DNA of 39,608 bases from Prevotella sp. GTDB taxonomy: Bacteria > Bacteroidota > Bacteroidia > Bacteroidales > Bacteroidaceae. Position 1 is the first letter of the stretch. Each line of letters opens with the position of its first letter. The translations under genes were made by a program, and so were the position numbers. Below the pieces are notes generated by a model. That model was given only the letters and a program-made list of their open reading frames with translations. It had not been told where the DNA came from and made no database searches. Location of the stretch: assembly GCA_017460515.1 (NCBI GenBank), contig JAFUAY010000019.1, positions 1 to 39,608 on the forward strand, written 5' to 3'. Of the stretch, positions 7,878 through 16,899 are shown piece after piece.

Positions 7878-9317
7878 TTAATACTTATCCTTAACCACGA
7901 TATCCAGTCGGGTCTGACCTTCCGCTACAGGGTGAGCATCATCTTTCTCGCCCGTGACGTAGATATACAGCGGCTTGATATGATCAGGCTTCACCACCTG
8001 ATAGGTTCCATCGTCATTGATCCTACCAATATAATGGCTCTGGCCTGACTGGATGGTAGCATTGCTGGTGGCATAGACGCGCATCTTGTTGAACGGGATG
8101 GCCATATACTCATTCTTGAAGGAGACCCTTCCGCTGAGCGTCTCGCGCTGCTTGGTCACCACCTGTTCGGTAACGTTCTGTCCCTTGGGGTGCTTCTGCA
8201 GACGGGCAATGAGCTCATCACGAATCTGCTGCACCTTTTTGATTTCCGGATGCGACTGCAGGATGCGGTCGGCAAAGCGTGCCTCACCACCCAGGTAGCG
8301 ATAGACCTCGTCACACTCAAAGCCTTTCTCGCTCTCAAACTGACGGGCTTTCTTGTCAGCCATCTCCATGAGATAGGTTGTGCGACGGATGCTCGCCATT
8401 GTATCACGCTCAGCACGGATAGCCTCCAACTGTGACTGCGGACAGTCCTTATGTTCAAGGGCCTTGTCGTAGGCAATGCGGGCAGCATCATAGAAACTGC
8501 TCTCAGCATGCTGGGGATAGTCGGCCCAGTACTCACGGGCAGTAGTGATCAGCTCGTCGAAGGTGGCCTCCTTGAAAGCTGTCTTGATGGCGGGCGATAC
8601 GGTGTAGGGAATCTTCACGTTAGAACCCACCGTCTCCATATCGGCAGCAGGCATCTGAACGACGTTGGTACCATCGCCATAGACCTTGATGGTGCTCTTC
8701 AGGATTTCCTGATAAACAGGCTGATTGCCTTCCTTGGCAGCCTTGAGCGCGTGGGTATCAATGATCACCTGGATGATGTTGGCACCTGTTGCTGACTTGG
8801 AGTGATTGATCTTGTACTTCAGGTTCTTACTGGGTTCAACCTTCAGGTCGCTCAGTTCAGTCGTGAACTCAATGCAGGCCTCACCCTGAACGAAGTGGGC
8901 TGCACCATGCATGCTCTGCTTGACCATCTCCAGGAAAGTCTGCCACGAAGCCAGTCCCTCCACGAGGAAGGTCAGCTTATGATTGGGTTTCAGCCCCTTC
9001 TTGACAAGGGGGGCAGTCATAAAGGTAGTACCCTTACGAGAGATATTGAAACGACGCTCCTTGGAGGTCGAGATATCCAGGAGCATGGAGTAGACATACT
9101 CGCCCTTACCATTGGCCTTAGCCTCTGGAATGGCATCGCTGGGGTTGTTGGTCTTGATAATCAGGTCTTTGGTACGAGCAATGAAGTCAACCCCCGACTT
9201 ACCACCGAGGTTCACATCAGCCTCCTGCATTTTCTCCTTATCAATGGTCAGCTCGTCTTGAGCCTGCATGGGGAGAGCGAGCAGGATGCCCGCCAGAAGA
9301 TAGAGAATCTTTTTCAT
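7878..9317 (-). CDS. Exported protein with TPR-like helices and a beta-sandwich-like C-terminus
   Basis: A 479-residue protein with a signal peptide (MKKILYLLAGILLALPMQAQ). The first 250 residues are probably beta-rich. A helical stretch (ADYPQHAESSFYDAARIAYDKALEH... to about 370) resembles TPR-type hairpins. The last 85 residues (LSGRVSFKNEYMAIPF...DIVVKDKY) look like the transthyretin-like or carboxypeptidase-regulatory fold common in exported Bacteroidota proteins. A TTG codon three codons upstream is in frame, but ATG 9317 gives the normal signal peptide. It lies within the tubulin-like operon, with 38-47 bp gaps. The function is unknown and the fold assignments are by eye. Confidence 0.85.
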   Translation of the reverse strand: MKKILYLLAGILLALPMQAQDELTIDKEKMQEADVNLGGKSGVDFIARTKDLIIKTNNPSDAIPEAKANGKGEYVYSMLLDISTSKERRFNISRKGTTFMTAPLVKKGLKPNHKLTFLVEGLASWQTFLEMVKQSMHGAAHFVQGEACIEFTTELSDLKVEPSKNLKYKINHSKSATGANIIQVIIDTHALKAAKEGNQPVYQEILKSTIKVYGDGTNVVQMPAADMETVGSNVKIPYTVSPAIKTAFKEATFDELITTAREYWADYPQHAESSFYDAARIAYDKALEHKDCPQSQLEAIRAERDTMASIRRTTYLMEMADKKARQFESEKGFECDEVYRYLGGEARFADRILQSHPEIKKVQQIRDELIARLQKHPKGQNVTEQVVTKQRETLSGRVSFKNEYMAIPFNKMRVYATSNATIQSGQSHYIGRINDDGTYQVVKPDHIKPLYIYVTGEKDDAHPVAEGQTRLDIVVKDKY

Positions 9318-9364
9318 ATCATTCAAACTTTAATGAGAATCGTCATCGTGAGCGCGACAACGGA

Positions 9365-10372
9365 TTACAGGTCGAAATCAGTAAGTGAGAAAATCTCGTC
9401 CTGATCCATCTTCTTACCACCCACATACTCAGGCTGCCAGGTGCGAACATGAATCTGAGGAGCATCCTCGTTGGTGAAGTCCCACAACAGGAACACATAT
9501 CCGGTATCGCTGTAGTTGCTGGACTTCCACTCCTGGCGCAGACGGACACCATACATATTCTTATTGTTGACAGAACGAGTCACAGTTCCGCAACCGCCTT
9601 CCTCACCATTATCGCCAATCTCGGAGAATTTCACGTCGATATACTTATTACGGTTGAAGGCATTCTGAAGATTCTTCAGATACTGTTCCTTGGTCTGCTG
9701 AGTATAGGTCACCTTCTGAGACATACCGCCTTCGGGTTTCTTCACTGTGATGACATTACCCGTGATAATCAAGGCATCATCGCTGAACACCTGCTTCAGG
9801 AAGGCCATATCCTTCGTACAGTAAGCCGTACGGAAACGGTCGCAATACTTCAGGATCTGCATCTTACGCTCCAGTTCAACCACAGCACCGCACTTCTCCA
9901 TGCTCTCTGAGAGCTGGGTATCAAAGACGAAACGAAGGTCGGTAATTACGCCCTGCTTATTGAACTCAACGACACACTCCTGATAGGTGCCGGAGCCGAA
10001 CTGTTCACCCTGAGGATTCATAATCAGGGGAATCTGACGGAGCATATAGCCATTCTTCAAGGGCCAGCAGCGGTCAACGACCTCGCTGTCGTCACAATAG
10101 AAATGGATGTTGTTCCACAACTGCACGAGCGTTCCCTTGGCAAAGTGGTCAAGAGCCAGGCCGCCCACGTTGAGAGCACGGTTCTCGCTGTTGGCAGTAT
10201 TGATTTCAGAGAGTACCTTACCCAGGTTACGCTGCATGGTCTCAATAATGCCGCCCGTATTCTCAAAGCCTTGGTCAGTTGTAATCGTTACGGTAACTTC
10301 TTCGGCCTGCATAGTCGTCATAGAACAGAGTGCCATGAAAAGGAACAGACCTTTCAGAAAAAACTTTTTCAT
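9365..10372 (-). CDS. Exported protein with an NTF2-like domain
   Basis: A 335-residue protein with a signal peptide (MKKFFLKGLFLFMALCSMTTMQA). From about residue 165 to 320 the pattern LKYCDRFRTAYCTKDMAFLK, then FSDDALII and later strands ending ...QIHVRTWQP, matches the layout of SnoaL/NTF2-like cone domains, which bind ligands or serve as scaffolds. The N-terminal half is of unknown fold and includes several cysteines. It sits mid-operon, 32 bp after the preceding gene and 47 bp before the next ATG. NTF2-like is a moderate call; no catalytic role is claimed. Confidence 0.85.
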   Translation of the reverse strand: MKKFFLKGLFLFMALCSMTTMQAEEVTVTITTDQGFENTGGIIETMQRNLGKVLSEINTANSENRALNVGGLALDHFAKGTLVQLWNNIHFYCDDSEVVDRCWPLKNGYMLRQIPLIMNPQGEQFGSGTYQECVVEFNKQGVITDLRFVFDTQLSESMEKCGAVVELERKMQILKYCDRFRTAYCTKDMAFLKQVFSDDALIITGNVITVKKPEGGMSQKVTYTQQTKEQYLKNLQNAFNRNKYIDVKFSEIGDNGEEGGCGTVTRSVNNKNMYGVRLRQEWKSSNYSDTGYVFLLWDFTNEDAPQIHVRTWQPEYVGGKKMDQDEIFSLTDFDL

Positions 10373-10404
10373 ATCTTATACGATTAATGATTCGTTTATA
10401 TTGT

Positions 10405-11118
10405 TTAGTCATTGACAATCACACCAAAGGCACCGCGGCCAGGATAGTTCTTCACATCATCAGCCTGCTGAGTGCGCAGGTTGCTGCGTGAGGCACCATC
10501 GCTGAGCAGCGCCTCGATATTGCCCTCTTTGTTATAGATGATGAGCACGTACTTCTCAGGCGAACTGAGTTCCTTGTACTTGGCATACTCACCGATACGT
10601 CCTTCCTGCTTGAGTTGCTTCAGCATGTTGGGCAGCTCAGCAAACTTCTTCAGCGTCAGCAGGCGCTGATAGGTCTCCGTGCGCTTGGCTGAGATGGCGG
10701 GCTGAACGGGAGCCGCAATGACGTTGCCTTTCTCATCGACCTTCACCGTGTTGGCACGAACCTCAATCTTGCCAGCAGGGAGGATATCGTCTTTCTTCAC
10801 ATACTTGAAGGCGCGGAACATATTGCCACGAGGCAGGCTGACGCTTTCAATCACCTCCTCACGATTGCGCAGCACGATATTTTCAGCCGTACGCAACTTC
10901 TTCTGTTCAGCAATATACTTGTTGATCTCCATGTTCAGCATATCCTCAGCCATATCGAGCGAGGTCTGCTGGTCATTGGTTGTTATCTCAGCATAAAGGT
11001 ACGCATTGTCCTTCTTAATACTGTTAATCTTCTTTTTCTGCTCTTCTGTAGAGGTCTGGGCAAAGGCTGCCGCAACAAACAACAACAGGAGAGAGAACAC
11101 ATAAATTCGTCTGTTCAT
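10405..11118 (-). CDS. Exported protein, unknown function
   Basis: A 237-residue protein with a clear signal peptide (MNRRIYVFSLLLLFVAAAFAQ). The mature N-terminus is highly charged and probably alpha-helical (about 25-95), with coiled-coil tendency. The C-terminal half has short strands (KYVLIIYNKEGNIEALLS) and a Gly-rich end. No family is recognised. It starts 12 bp after the preceding gene stops, so tight coupling in the operon is very likely. It is probably periplasmic. Confidence 0.85.
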   Translation of the reverse strand: MNRRIYVFSLLLLFVAAAFAQTSTEEQKKKINSIKKDNAYLYAEITTNDQQTSLDMAEDMLNMEINKYIAEQKKLRTAENIVLRNREEVIESVSLPRGNMFRAFKYVKKDDILPAGKIEVRANTVKVDEKGNVIAAPVQPAISAKRTETYQRLLTLKKFAELPNMLKQLKQEGRIGEYAKYKELSSPEKYVLIIYNKEGNIEALLSDGASRSNLRTQQADDVKNYPGRGAFGVIVND

Positions 11119-11130
11119 TCTGCGTAGGTA

Positions 11131-12222
11131 TTATTTCTTGTTTTGTTGAAAGAAACGATCCGACACGTTGTGCATCGGGATATAGACATAGAGTCGTCCA
11201 GAGATAGTGCCATTACCCTTATCGGCAATGGTCTTTGCAGGAATAACGGCAGAGAGCATGTGGACATAGCCGCCACGACGGTTGACCAGCATGACCGTTC
11301 CCGTATAGGAGCCGTCTTCCTTACGTTCCTTGATACCGAAATAGGGGGTACATCCATCCTCAATGGTCATATTGAGCAGATTCTTGTATGGAACAACGGC
11401 CTTGTCAGTCTCATAGCCATACTTGTCGATGGTGAGATCCAGCGTAGGATTGCCCCTGAACTGTGTGCTCAGCATCATGTTGGGCACCATCTTCGAAGCC
11501 ACATCAGACTTGTCGGACAGGTACCAGTCCTTGCCACTACGTTCAAAGAAGAGGTCGTTGCGCATCTCGGCAATGAGGAAGGAGTCGCCCTTGGCAACAT
11601 AAGCATTGCCCGATTCCGGGAAGATGTCGACATCACTGCCTGTATCAATGAGCTTATGGCGCTTCAGGCGGCGAAGGAACTGCTGTTCCAGTTCGATGGC
11701 ATTACAACCCGTAAGCATCTCAATATCCATATCGAACGAGATTTTCAGCACTTCACGCCCGCCTCGTGTCCAAGTGACACGATAGCGTTTCAGGTCGACA
11801 CGCTCCTCAGAGAAGTTCTCGTCACCCTTAAATGTGAAAGGCGTATTGGCACTACCCACCACGAAGGTGAGATGCTCACTGTTCAGCTTGTGACGAATCT
11901 CGCCATCAAGATTGGTGAGCTGACGCTCCAACAGGTCACGTTCCAAGAAGTCGTAGACAGGCGACGGTGACAGTTCGACCAATTCTTTGGGGAACAAAGC
12001 CAGTCCGATATGCTCTATCTCACCAAAGCGGTTGGCCCTTACCACCAGCTTCTTGCCACGATACTGATAATCGTAGCTGGTCTGGTTGTTCAACTCATCG
12101 ATACCTGGCAGTGAAAGACACTGGGCAATGCTCTGCAACCGCTTGGTTGCAAAATTGGCTGCGCTGACGGACAGCAAGCCCGCCAGCAGCAGCATTGTGA
12201 TCATAACCAGTCGGTGCTTCAT
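11131..12222 (-). CDS. Exported protein, unknown function
   Basis: A 363-residue protein with a long signal peptide (MKHRLVMITMLLLAGLLSVSAA). The mature part is rich in beta-strand-like segments and has no recognised motif. A TTG codon three codons upstream (12231) is in frame, but ATG 12222 gives a normal signal peptide. It lies 46 bp after the zinc-ribbon gene and 12 bp before the next. Its place among exported partners of a tubulin-like protein is the only clue to function. Confidence 0.85.
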   Translation of the reverse strand: MKHRLVMITMLLLAGLLSVSAANFATKRLQSIAQCLSLPGIDELNNQTSYDYQYRGKKLVVRANRFGEIEHIGLALFPKELVELSPSPVYDFLERDLLERQLTNLDGEIRHKLNSEHLTFVVGSANTPFTFKGDENFSEERVDLKRYRVTWTRGGREVLKISFDMDIEMLTGCNAIELEQQFLRRLKRHKLIDTGSDVDIFPESGNAYVAKGDSFLIAEMRNDLFFERSGKDWYLSDKSDVASKMVPNMMLSTQFRGNPTLDLTIDKYGYETDKAVVPYKNLLNMTIEDGCTPYFGIKERKEDGSYTGTVMLVNRRGGYVHMLSAVIPAKTIADKGNGTISGRLYVYIPMHNVSDRFFQQNKK

Positions 12223-12268
12223 ACGCTTCAAAAAGAATGTTTAACCGTGGTTGGAAAATCGTTTCAGC

Positions 12269-12898
12269 TTAGATCACCTTGATACCCTTGACGACAACAG
12301 CATTGCCATCCTTCTTGTACCAGGTGCCCATGTTCACATAACCATCACGGAACACGCCCTCGATTGTCTCACCGGGCTGTGCCGTCTCACCATTGATTGT
12401 GGTGGTGCTGGTAATGCGCAGGATACCATTTCCATGAGGCTTGCCTTCAGCATTGCGGGCACCTTCATACTTACCCCAGCTAGGGTTCTTGGCTGACGGA
12501 GCGGGCTTGGCGGGAGCAGGATCAGCCTTCTTGGGTTCAGGCTTTGCTGCCTCTGGAGCGGGAGCCTCTGGAGCTTCAGGTGTAGCCACAGCAGGTGTGT
12601 CAACCTTCTGAGAGTCTACTGCCTCAACAGGAGCTTCAGCGGGCTGCTCTTCACCGCCACTGAGGGCGATAGCAGCACCGCCACCGCCTAATATCAGCAC
12701 AGCGGCTGCAATGATTCCGATCTTCTTCATATCCATACCCTTCTTTGGAGGAGGACACTCGCGGAGCGGCTTACCGCACTCTGCACATACGAGTTCCTTA
12801 CGGGCTGGTATTTCCTGTACTTCCTTTGATTTGCACTTCGAGCAGCTGTCATTCAGACAGATACCATATCTGAAGCGCACACGTTCTTCTCTTGCCAT
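12269..12898 (-). CDS. Zinc-ribbon, single-TM protein with a MORN-like C-terminus
   Basis: A 209-residue protein of unusual layout. Residues 14-48 hold a zinc ribbon (Cys14, Cys19, Cys22, Cys38, Cys41, Cys48). Residues 49-57 are Pro/Lys-rich (PPPKKG), and 59-80 form one transmembrane helix preceded by Lys-Lys, which predicts the ribbon inside the cell. Residues 83-150 are a long Ala/Pro/Glu linker. Residues 152-209 contain a MORN-like motif (YEGARNAEGKPHGNGILRI, then GVFRDGYVNMGTWYKKDG). Inference: it links a cytoplasmic partner, possibly the adjacent tubulin-like protein, to the periplasm. It lies behind a terminator-like hairpin at 12942-12961. Confidence 0.88.
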   Translation of the reverse strand: MAREERVRFRYGICLNDSCSKCKSKEVQEIPARKELVCAECGKPLRECPPPKKGMDMKKIGIIAAAVLILGGGGAAIALSGGEEQPAEAPVEAVDSQKVDTPAVATPEAPEAPAPEAAKPEPKKADPAPAKPAPSAKNPSWGKYEGARNAEGKPHGNGILRITSTTTINGETAQPGETIEGVFRDGYVNMGTWYKKDGNAVVVKGIKVI

Positions 12899-12941
12899 TT
12901 TCTTATTTGAAATTTAATTGTTTGTATTGGGGTTAAAAGAA

Positions 12942-12961
12942 GGTGGGAGACAGCTCCCACC
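12942..12961 (-). terminator. Intra-operon hairpin (attenuator) after the tubulin-like gene
   Basis: On the minus strand GGTGGGAG-CTGT-CTCCCACC forms a perfect 8-bp GC-rich stem followed by TTCTTTT. It lies 11 bp after the tubulin-like stop and 43 bp before the next gene. It probably terminates part of the transcription or protects the 3' end of the upstream message. No strong new promoter is seen behind it. Confidence 0.7.
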
Positions 12962-12972
12962 CTATTGATTCA

Positions 12973-15900
12973 TTACATTGCTGGGGGAGGAGGAGGCACT
13001 GAGCCGGGTCCTGGAGGAGGAGGAACAGCGCCTGGAGCGGGAGGTGCGGGTGCAAACAGCGGCTGCAACTCAGGCACCTGTCCGGCAGGAGTCCAACCTG
13101 GCAGCGAAGCCATCCATACCAAGCTCTGGGCGGTGATGCTTCCTGCCTTTACGTACTGCTCTACCTGGTCGTAGTTGTAAGGACCATACTGCTGTCCGCC
13201 TACGCTCAGGTGCAGTTGAATCTGAGGCTTGACGAATGCTCCGGGAGGGGGAGGAGGAACGGTTCCACCAGGAGGAGGCGGGGGAACGCCAGGACCACCC
13301 ATGGGAGCTGCTGCCTGTTGTGGAGCGAATCCCTGTGGCTGCTGTGGAGCGAATCCCTGAGGCTGCTGTGCTGCCTGACGTGCGGCACGAACCTTCTCGA
13401 TCTCGGCCTCGCTGAGTGCGAAGAGTGAAGGCAGGTCTTTGCCGTCGCCCTCGCTATGGAGCAGGATAGAGTTGACCACATCGGTAGCGCTGTTGCCTGT
13501 GTTGAGGAAGCGATCATAACGCTCCTTGTAGGTTGACAGCCAGTCGATGGCGCGCAGCGGGAAGCAGTACTGGATGGTGATCACTGACAACTCATCCTTA
13601 CGCTGGCTCTGCTTGTTGATGATAATGCTATTCTGGGCAGCGCCATTACCAAACTGGCTCTTGAAGGCGTCCTCCAACTTCTGGGCAAACTTGCTCAGGT
13701 TGGGGTTATCATCAGGTGAGGGGAAGGACACGAGAATGGTCTTCTTGTTGACTGAAGCGGGGTTGGTAGGACTCAGGGGGCCCTCGTTGTTGCGCAGGTG
13801 CAACTGCATCTGGTCGTTGTTCAAACGCAGATAGACGCCACTCTGACGCACGATCTTAGAAGCGAACTCCTTGATATCGTCTTCCGTCTTCAGCTTCTGC
13901 TGCAGCTGGGTGAGGATGTTCAGTCCGAGCACCTTCTCGTCGCTGTCGGCCTTCTCGTCATGCTTAGCCTTGACAATCTTTGACAGCTTGATATCGAATG
14001 CATCTGTCACGTCATCGATGCTGATGTCAGCAGCCAGGCGTCCGAAGTTGACGAAGTCGCCCTGTGGCAGGATGCTCTCACGAATCTGACGGGCAATGTT
14101 AGGCATATCGATCTTGTCAGTCTTCAGGTCTACCTCAAACTCGCCCATAGCTTCTTCCTCGCTGACCTCAACGATGGCGCCACGCATGTCTTCCAGACCC
14201 TTGTTCACCTTCTTCTGAGCAGCAACCAGGCGCTCGGTTTCCTCGATGGCCTCGTTGATCTTCTGCGAGAATGCCAGGATATCGGCATCCATCTTGCCCA
14301 GTTCTACGAACACCTTGGCAGCAAGCTTCTTGGCGAACTCGATAGCCACCAGCTGGGTTTTCAGCTCGTAATAGTCAGTCAGGATGTTCTGGTGGTCAGC
14401 ATAGCGACGGGCACCTACACCCACCATGCGCTGCAGAATGCCCAGACGACTCCACTCGTTCACGTTGGCATCGCGATCCTCATCGGTAGCATCGTAGTTC
14501 TCCTTGAGTTCCTTGGTGCGGCTCTCCAGCTCCTGACGAATCTCGCCCATGCGCTCCAACAGGAGTTTAGACACCTTCTGGAGTTCAACGATAGACACAT
14601 CGCCCACCTTCCACTTATCAAACAGCGTGTTCTCAATCTTGTAGCGAATCTCCTTCGAAATCTCAGGAATAGCGCGCTCCTTGCCTGCATAGAAGGCCTC
14701 AACACCCTCCTCGCGGAAGTGCTTCTCATAGAACTCAGCCAGGATATTGTCGAGCTCGTTCAGCGGACAGTCGGCCTTCTTGGCTTCCTCGGCATAGGCA
14801 ATCGACTTGTCGTGCCAGTAGTCGTTGAACGAAGGATAGTCGGCATCGCTCTCCAGCACCTTAGCCTCATAGGTCAGGTGACGCTCGTCCAGGTTCCATG
14901 CCTGAAGGTTGTCGCTGTTCAGGTAGTCCTTGCGGTAGTCCTTGTTGCGCTCCTCGTCGACGAAGCCCTGGTTCTCGCGCCAGTTGTTGTACTTAAACTG
15001 GTAGAGCACGCTCTCGCCCACGGTATAGGTGATGTGCTTCAGCACGCGCAGCTCTGGATACATCACGCGCTTGATGCCGATAGAGTTCACCTTCTTGGTG
15101 CGAGCCACGGGAACCTTTCCGCCTTCGCGATCGGCAGCCTCGTCAAACTCGTTGGCGAAGTCGTCCATATTTTCATAATTGTACGCGCGCAAGATGTCAC
15201 CAAAGTGCTTGTCGTCCTCTTCGTTGATGAAGAAAATACGGGCGAAGATATAGTCACTCAGAATCTTGGGCAGTTCGCTGAGCGAGTTGACAGTCATACC
15301 GTTCTCGTTCACGTTGCTGTAGACGGTAAGACCGTTTGCTACGCCATGAACGGCATCGGTATAGATATTCTTGCTGATGGGACCGGTGCCAGTCACGTCC
15401 TGGGGGAAGAAGCGACCTGCCTGGATAGCGTTCAGCTCATTGATGGCAGCATAGCCGTTCTGATAGTAGCGTCCCTGGTCCATATTGCTCTTCGGCAGGT
15501 TCATCTCAGGAATCATACAGTAGACAGAGATGATGGCATCGGGGAAGGTCTTACGAGCCTGCAACAGGGCATCGACGACAGAACCTGAACCAGTACCACC
15601 GCACAAGCCTGCGAAGATATAGATGTACTTCTTGTTGGCATCGCCAGAAATAGCCTCGCAACGGGCATAGGCATCCTTCAGCGCGTTCACGTAAGCCACA
15701 GCATTGGCAGCGAAGAGCAGACGACCTGCGCGACGCTTCTGACCAGCAGCCTGACCCAGCGAACCGATTGCTGAGCGCACGGCTTCAGCATTCTCAACGA
15801 TACCCTTTACGGCAGGATAGTTGCCGATATGATCGAGGATATGCTCTACGTCAACAGCCTTGATGTTCAAGAATTCCTTCGGAGTGAACGATGCATCCTG

Positions 15901-16116
15901 TCCCATCACGCGGAAGTCGGCACGGGCACGACCGTCCTTCGGCATCATTTCGTCAGTAGAGTCTACATAGAGTAGTGCCACTGGCAGTTTGCGCTCTTCA
16001 GCCGTTGGAAACTCTTCGAACAAGCGCATTTTGAATTCACGGAGAATCTTACCTCCGGTACCTCCCAATCCCACGAGGATATGGTTGGCAGTGCAGAAAC
16101 TTTTTGATGTTGCCAT
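12973..16116 (-). CDS. Tubulin/FtsZ-like GTPase protein with C-terminal GYF_2 domain
   Basis: A 1047-residue cytoplasmic protein. Residues 10-23 (HILVGLGGTGGK) form a Rossmann-type first strand and phosphate loop. Residues 169-179 (AGLCGGTGSGS) carry GGTGSG, the tubulin/FtsZ nucleotide signature. NMDQGRYYQNGYAAINEL (211-228) resembles the following nucleotide-contacting helix. This fits the poorly known 'Tubulin like' family (Pfam Tubulin_2) rather than FtsZ. Residues about 480-700 are long charged helices, probably coiled coil. A Gln/Pro linker has two QQPQGFAP units and two PPPPPG tracts. A GYF_2 domain (966-1021; GGQQYGPYNYDQVEQYV...LVWMASLPGW) follows, then a PPPPG-rich tail. I found no convincing T7 catalytic loop. 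It is the second gene of the operon. Confidence 0.9.
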   Translation of the reverse strand: MATSKSFCTANHILVGLGGTGGKILREFKMRLFEEFPTAEERKLPVALLYVDSTDEMMPKDGRARADFRVMGQDASFTPKEFLNIKAVDVEHILDHIGNYPAVKGIVENAEAVRSAIGSLGQAAGQKRRAGRLLFAANAVAYVNALKDAYARCEAISGDANKKYIYIFAGLCGGTGSGSVVDALLQARKTFPDAIISVYCMIPEMNLPKSNMDQGRYYQNGYAAINELNAIQAGRFFPQDVTGTGPISKNIYTDAVHGVANGLTVYSNVNENGMTVNSLSELPKILSDYIFARIFFINEEDDKHFGDILRAYNYENMDDFANEFDEAADREGGKVPVARTKKVNSIGIKRVMYPELRVLKHITYTVGESVLYQFKYNNWRENQGFVDEERNKDYRKDYLNSDNLQAWNLDERHLTYEAKVLESDADYPSFNDYWHDKSIAYAEEAKKADCPLNELDNILAEFYEKHFREEGVEAFYAGKERAIPEISKEIRYKIENTLFDKWKVGDVSIVELQKVSKLLLERMGEIRQELESRTKELKENYDATDEDRDANVNEWSRLGILQRMVGVGARRYADHQNILTDYYELKTQLVAIEFAKKLAAKVFVELGKMDADILAFSQKINEAIEETERLVAAQKKVNKGLEDMRGAIVEVSEEEAMGEFEVDLKTDKIDMPNIARQIRESILPQGDFVNFGRLAADISIDDVTDAFDIKLSKIVKAKHDEKADSDEKVLGLNILTQLQQKLKTEDDIKEFASKIVRQSGVYLRLNNDQMQLHLRNNEGPLSPTNPASVNKKTILVSFPSPDDNPNLSKFAQKLEDAFKSQFGNGAAQNSIIINKQSQRKDELSVITIQYCFPLRAIDWLSTYKERYDRFLNTGNSATDVVNSILLHSEGDGKDLPSLFALSEAEIEKVRAARQAAQQPQGFAPQQPQGFAPQQAAAPMGGPGVPPPPPGGTVPPPPPGAFVKPQIQLHLSVGGQQYGPYNYDQVEQYVKAGSITAQSLVWMASLPGWTPAGQVPELQPLFAPAPPAPGAVPPPPGPGSVPPPPPAM

Positions 16117-16178
16117 AATTTATGATTGTTTTAAGATAATGATTTTCATTATGAATGGTTTGTAAGAGAATTCCTTTC

Positions 16179-16835
16179 TCAGCGACGATGGCTCACACGA
16201 CGCAGATCGCGCCCCACCCGCTCGCTGGTCCGACTGCTGCCGCGACGATCCAGACGATCCGTATTGCGCTGGCGAATATTGCTGTTACTCTGCTTCTTGA
16301 TAGTCAAGATAGCAATGATGCCCAGCACGATGGCGAAGCCCAGAGCCCACAAGACACGACGCCAGATAAAGGCGCTAAGAAGTTCTCTAAGATAATCAAT
16401 CAAACCATGAGGAAGGTCACGAGCAGCATAGCCTTCACCCCAGATATAGCCACTACCCTCAATGCTAGCACCATAGATGGCGCCCAAATAGTTACGAATG
16501 AGCGGATATTCATCCATAATCTCGCCAAACATCTCAATACTTGCCTCTTTCGGGACAATCTCGCCTGGACGGTAACGAGAATCAACGATTTCAGTCAGCA
16601 TCTGCTCGTACTCATCACACGAGCTTTTGATTTTCAATGCACCTACCATTAAAATACATTGAAAAGCAAGCAAGATGGCCAGTACTACACCCGTCACGTA
16701 GGTCCACACGGTGAAAAGGGCATCTTTCCACCAACCGCGTACTATAAATATGAACAAACCTACCATAGCGACAGCCATCAGGATGCCCCAGAAGATGCTT
16801 GACGCAGCGAATTGAAGTATGCTGAAAAATATCAT
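16179..16835 (-). CDS. Inner-membrane protein with arginine-rich cytoplasmic tail (first gene of tubulin-like operon)
   Basis: A 218-residue integral membrane protein. Hydrophobic segments lie at about 5-32 and 41-67. A hydrophilic region (70-150) contains many acidic and aromatic residues. A third segment lies at about 157-178 and is followed by a strongly basic tail (RQRNTDRLDRRGSSRTSERVGRDLRRVSHRR region). By the positive-inside rule the tail is cytoplasmic. It could contact the acidic body of the tubulin-like protein encoded 62 bp downstream, or nucleic acid. No family is recognised. It follows a textbook promoter at 16900-16930, so it leads the operon. Confidence 0.87.
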   Translation of the reverse strand: MIFFSILQFAASSIFWGILMAVAMVGLFIFIVRGWWKDALFTVWTYVTGVVLAILLAFQCILMVGALKIKSSCDEYEQMLTEIVDSRYRPGEIVPKEASIEMFGEIMDEYPLIRNYLGAIYGASIEGSGYIWGEGYAARDLPHGLIDYLRELLSAFIWRRVLWALGFAIVLGIIAILTIKKQSNSNIRQRNTDRLDRRGSSRTSERVGRDLRRVSHRR

Positions 16836-16899
16836 TCTGTTGTTTGATTAGTTAATGTTGTTCTTGGTTTTTAATCGAGCTTAGCTCAATAATTGGATG

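Noticed and set aside
8802-9404. Plus-strand open frame of 200 codons
   Set aside because: It is antisense to two signal-peptide genes of the operon and has no independent support.
14392-15588. Long plus-strand open frame (398 codons) antisense to the tubulin-like gene
   Set aside because: It lies wholly inside a gene with clear domain motifs, has no promoter or recognisable protein features, and its Leu/Val/His-rich composition is typical of an antisense shadow.
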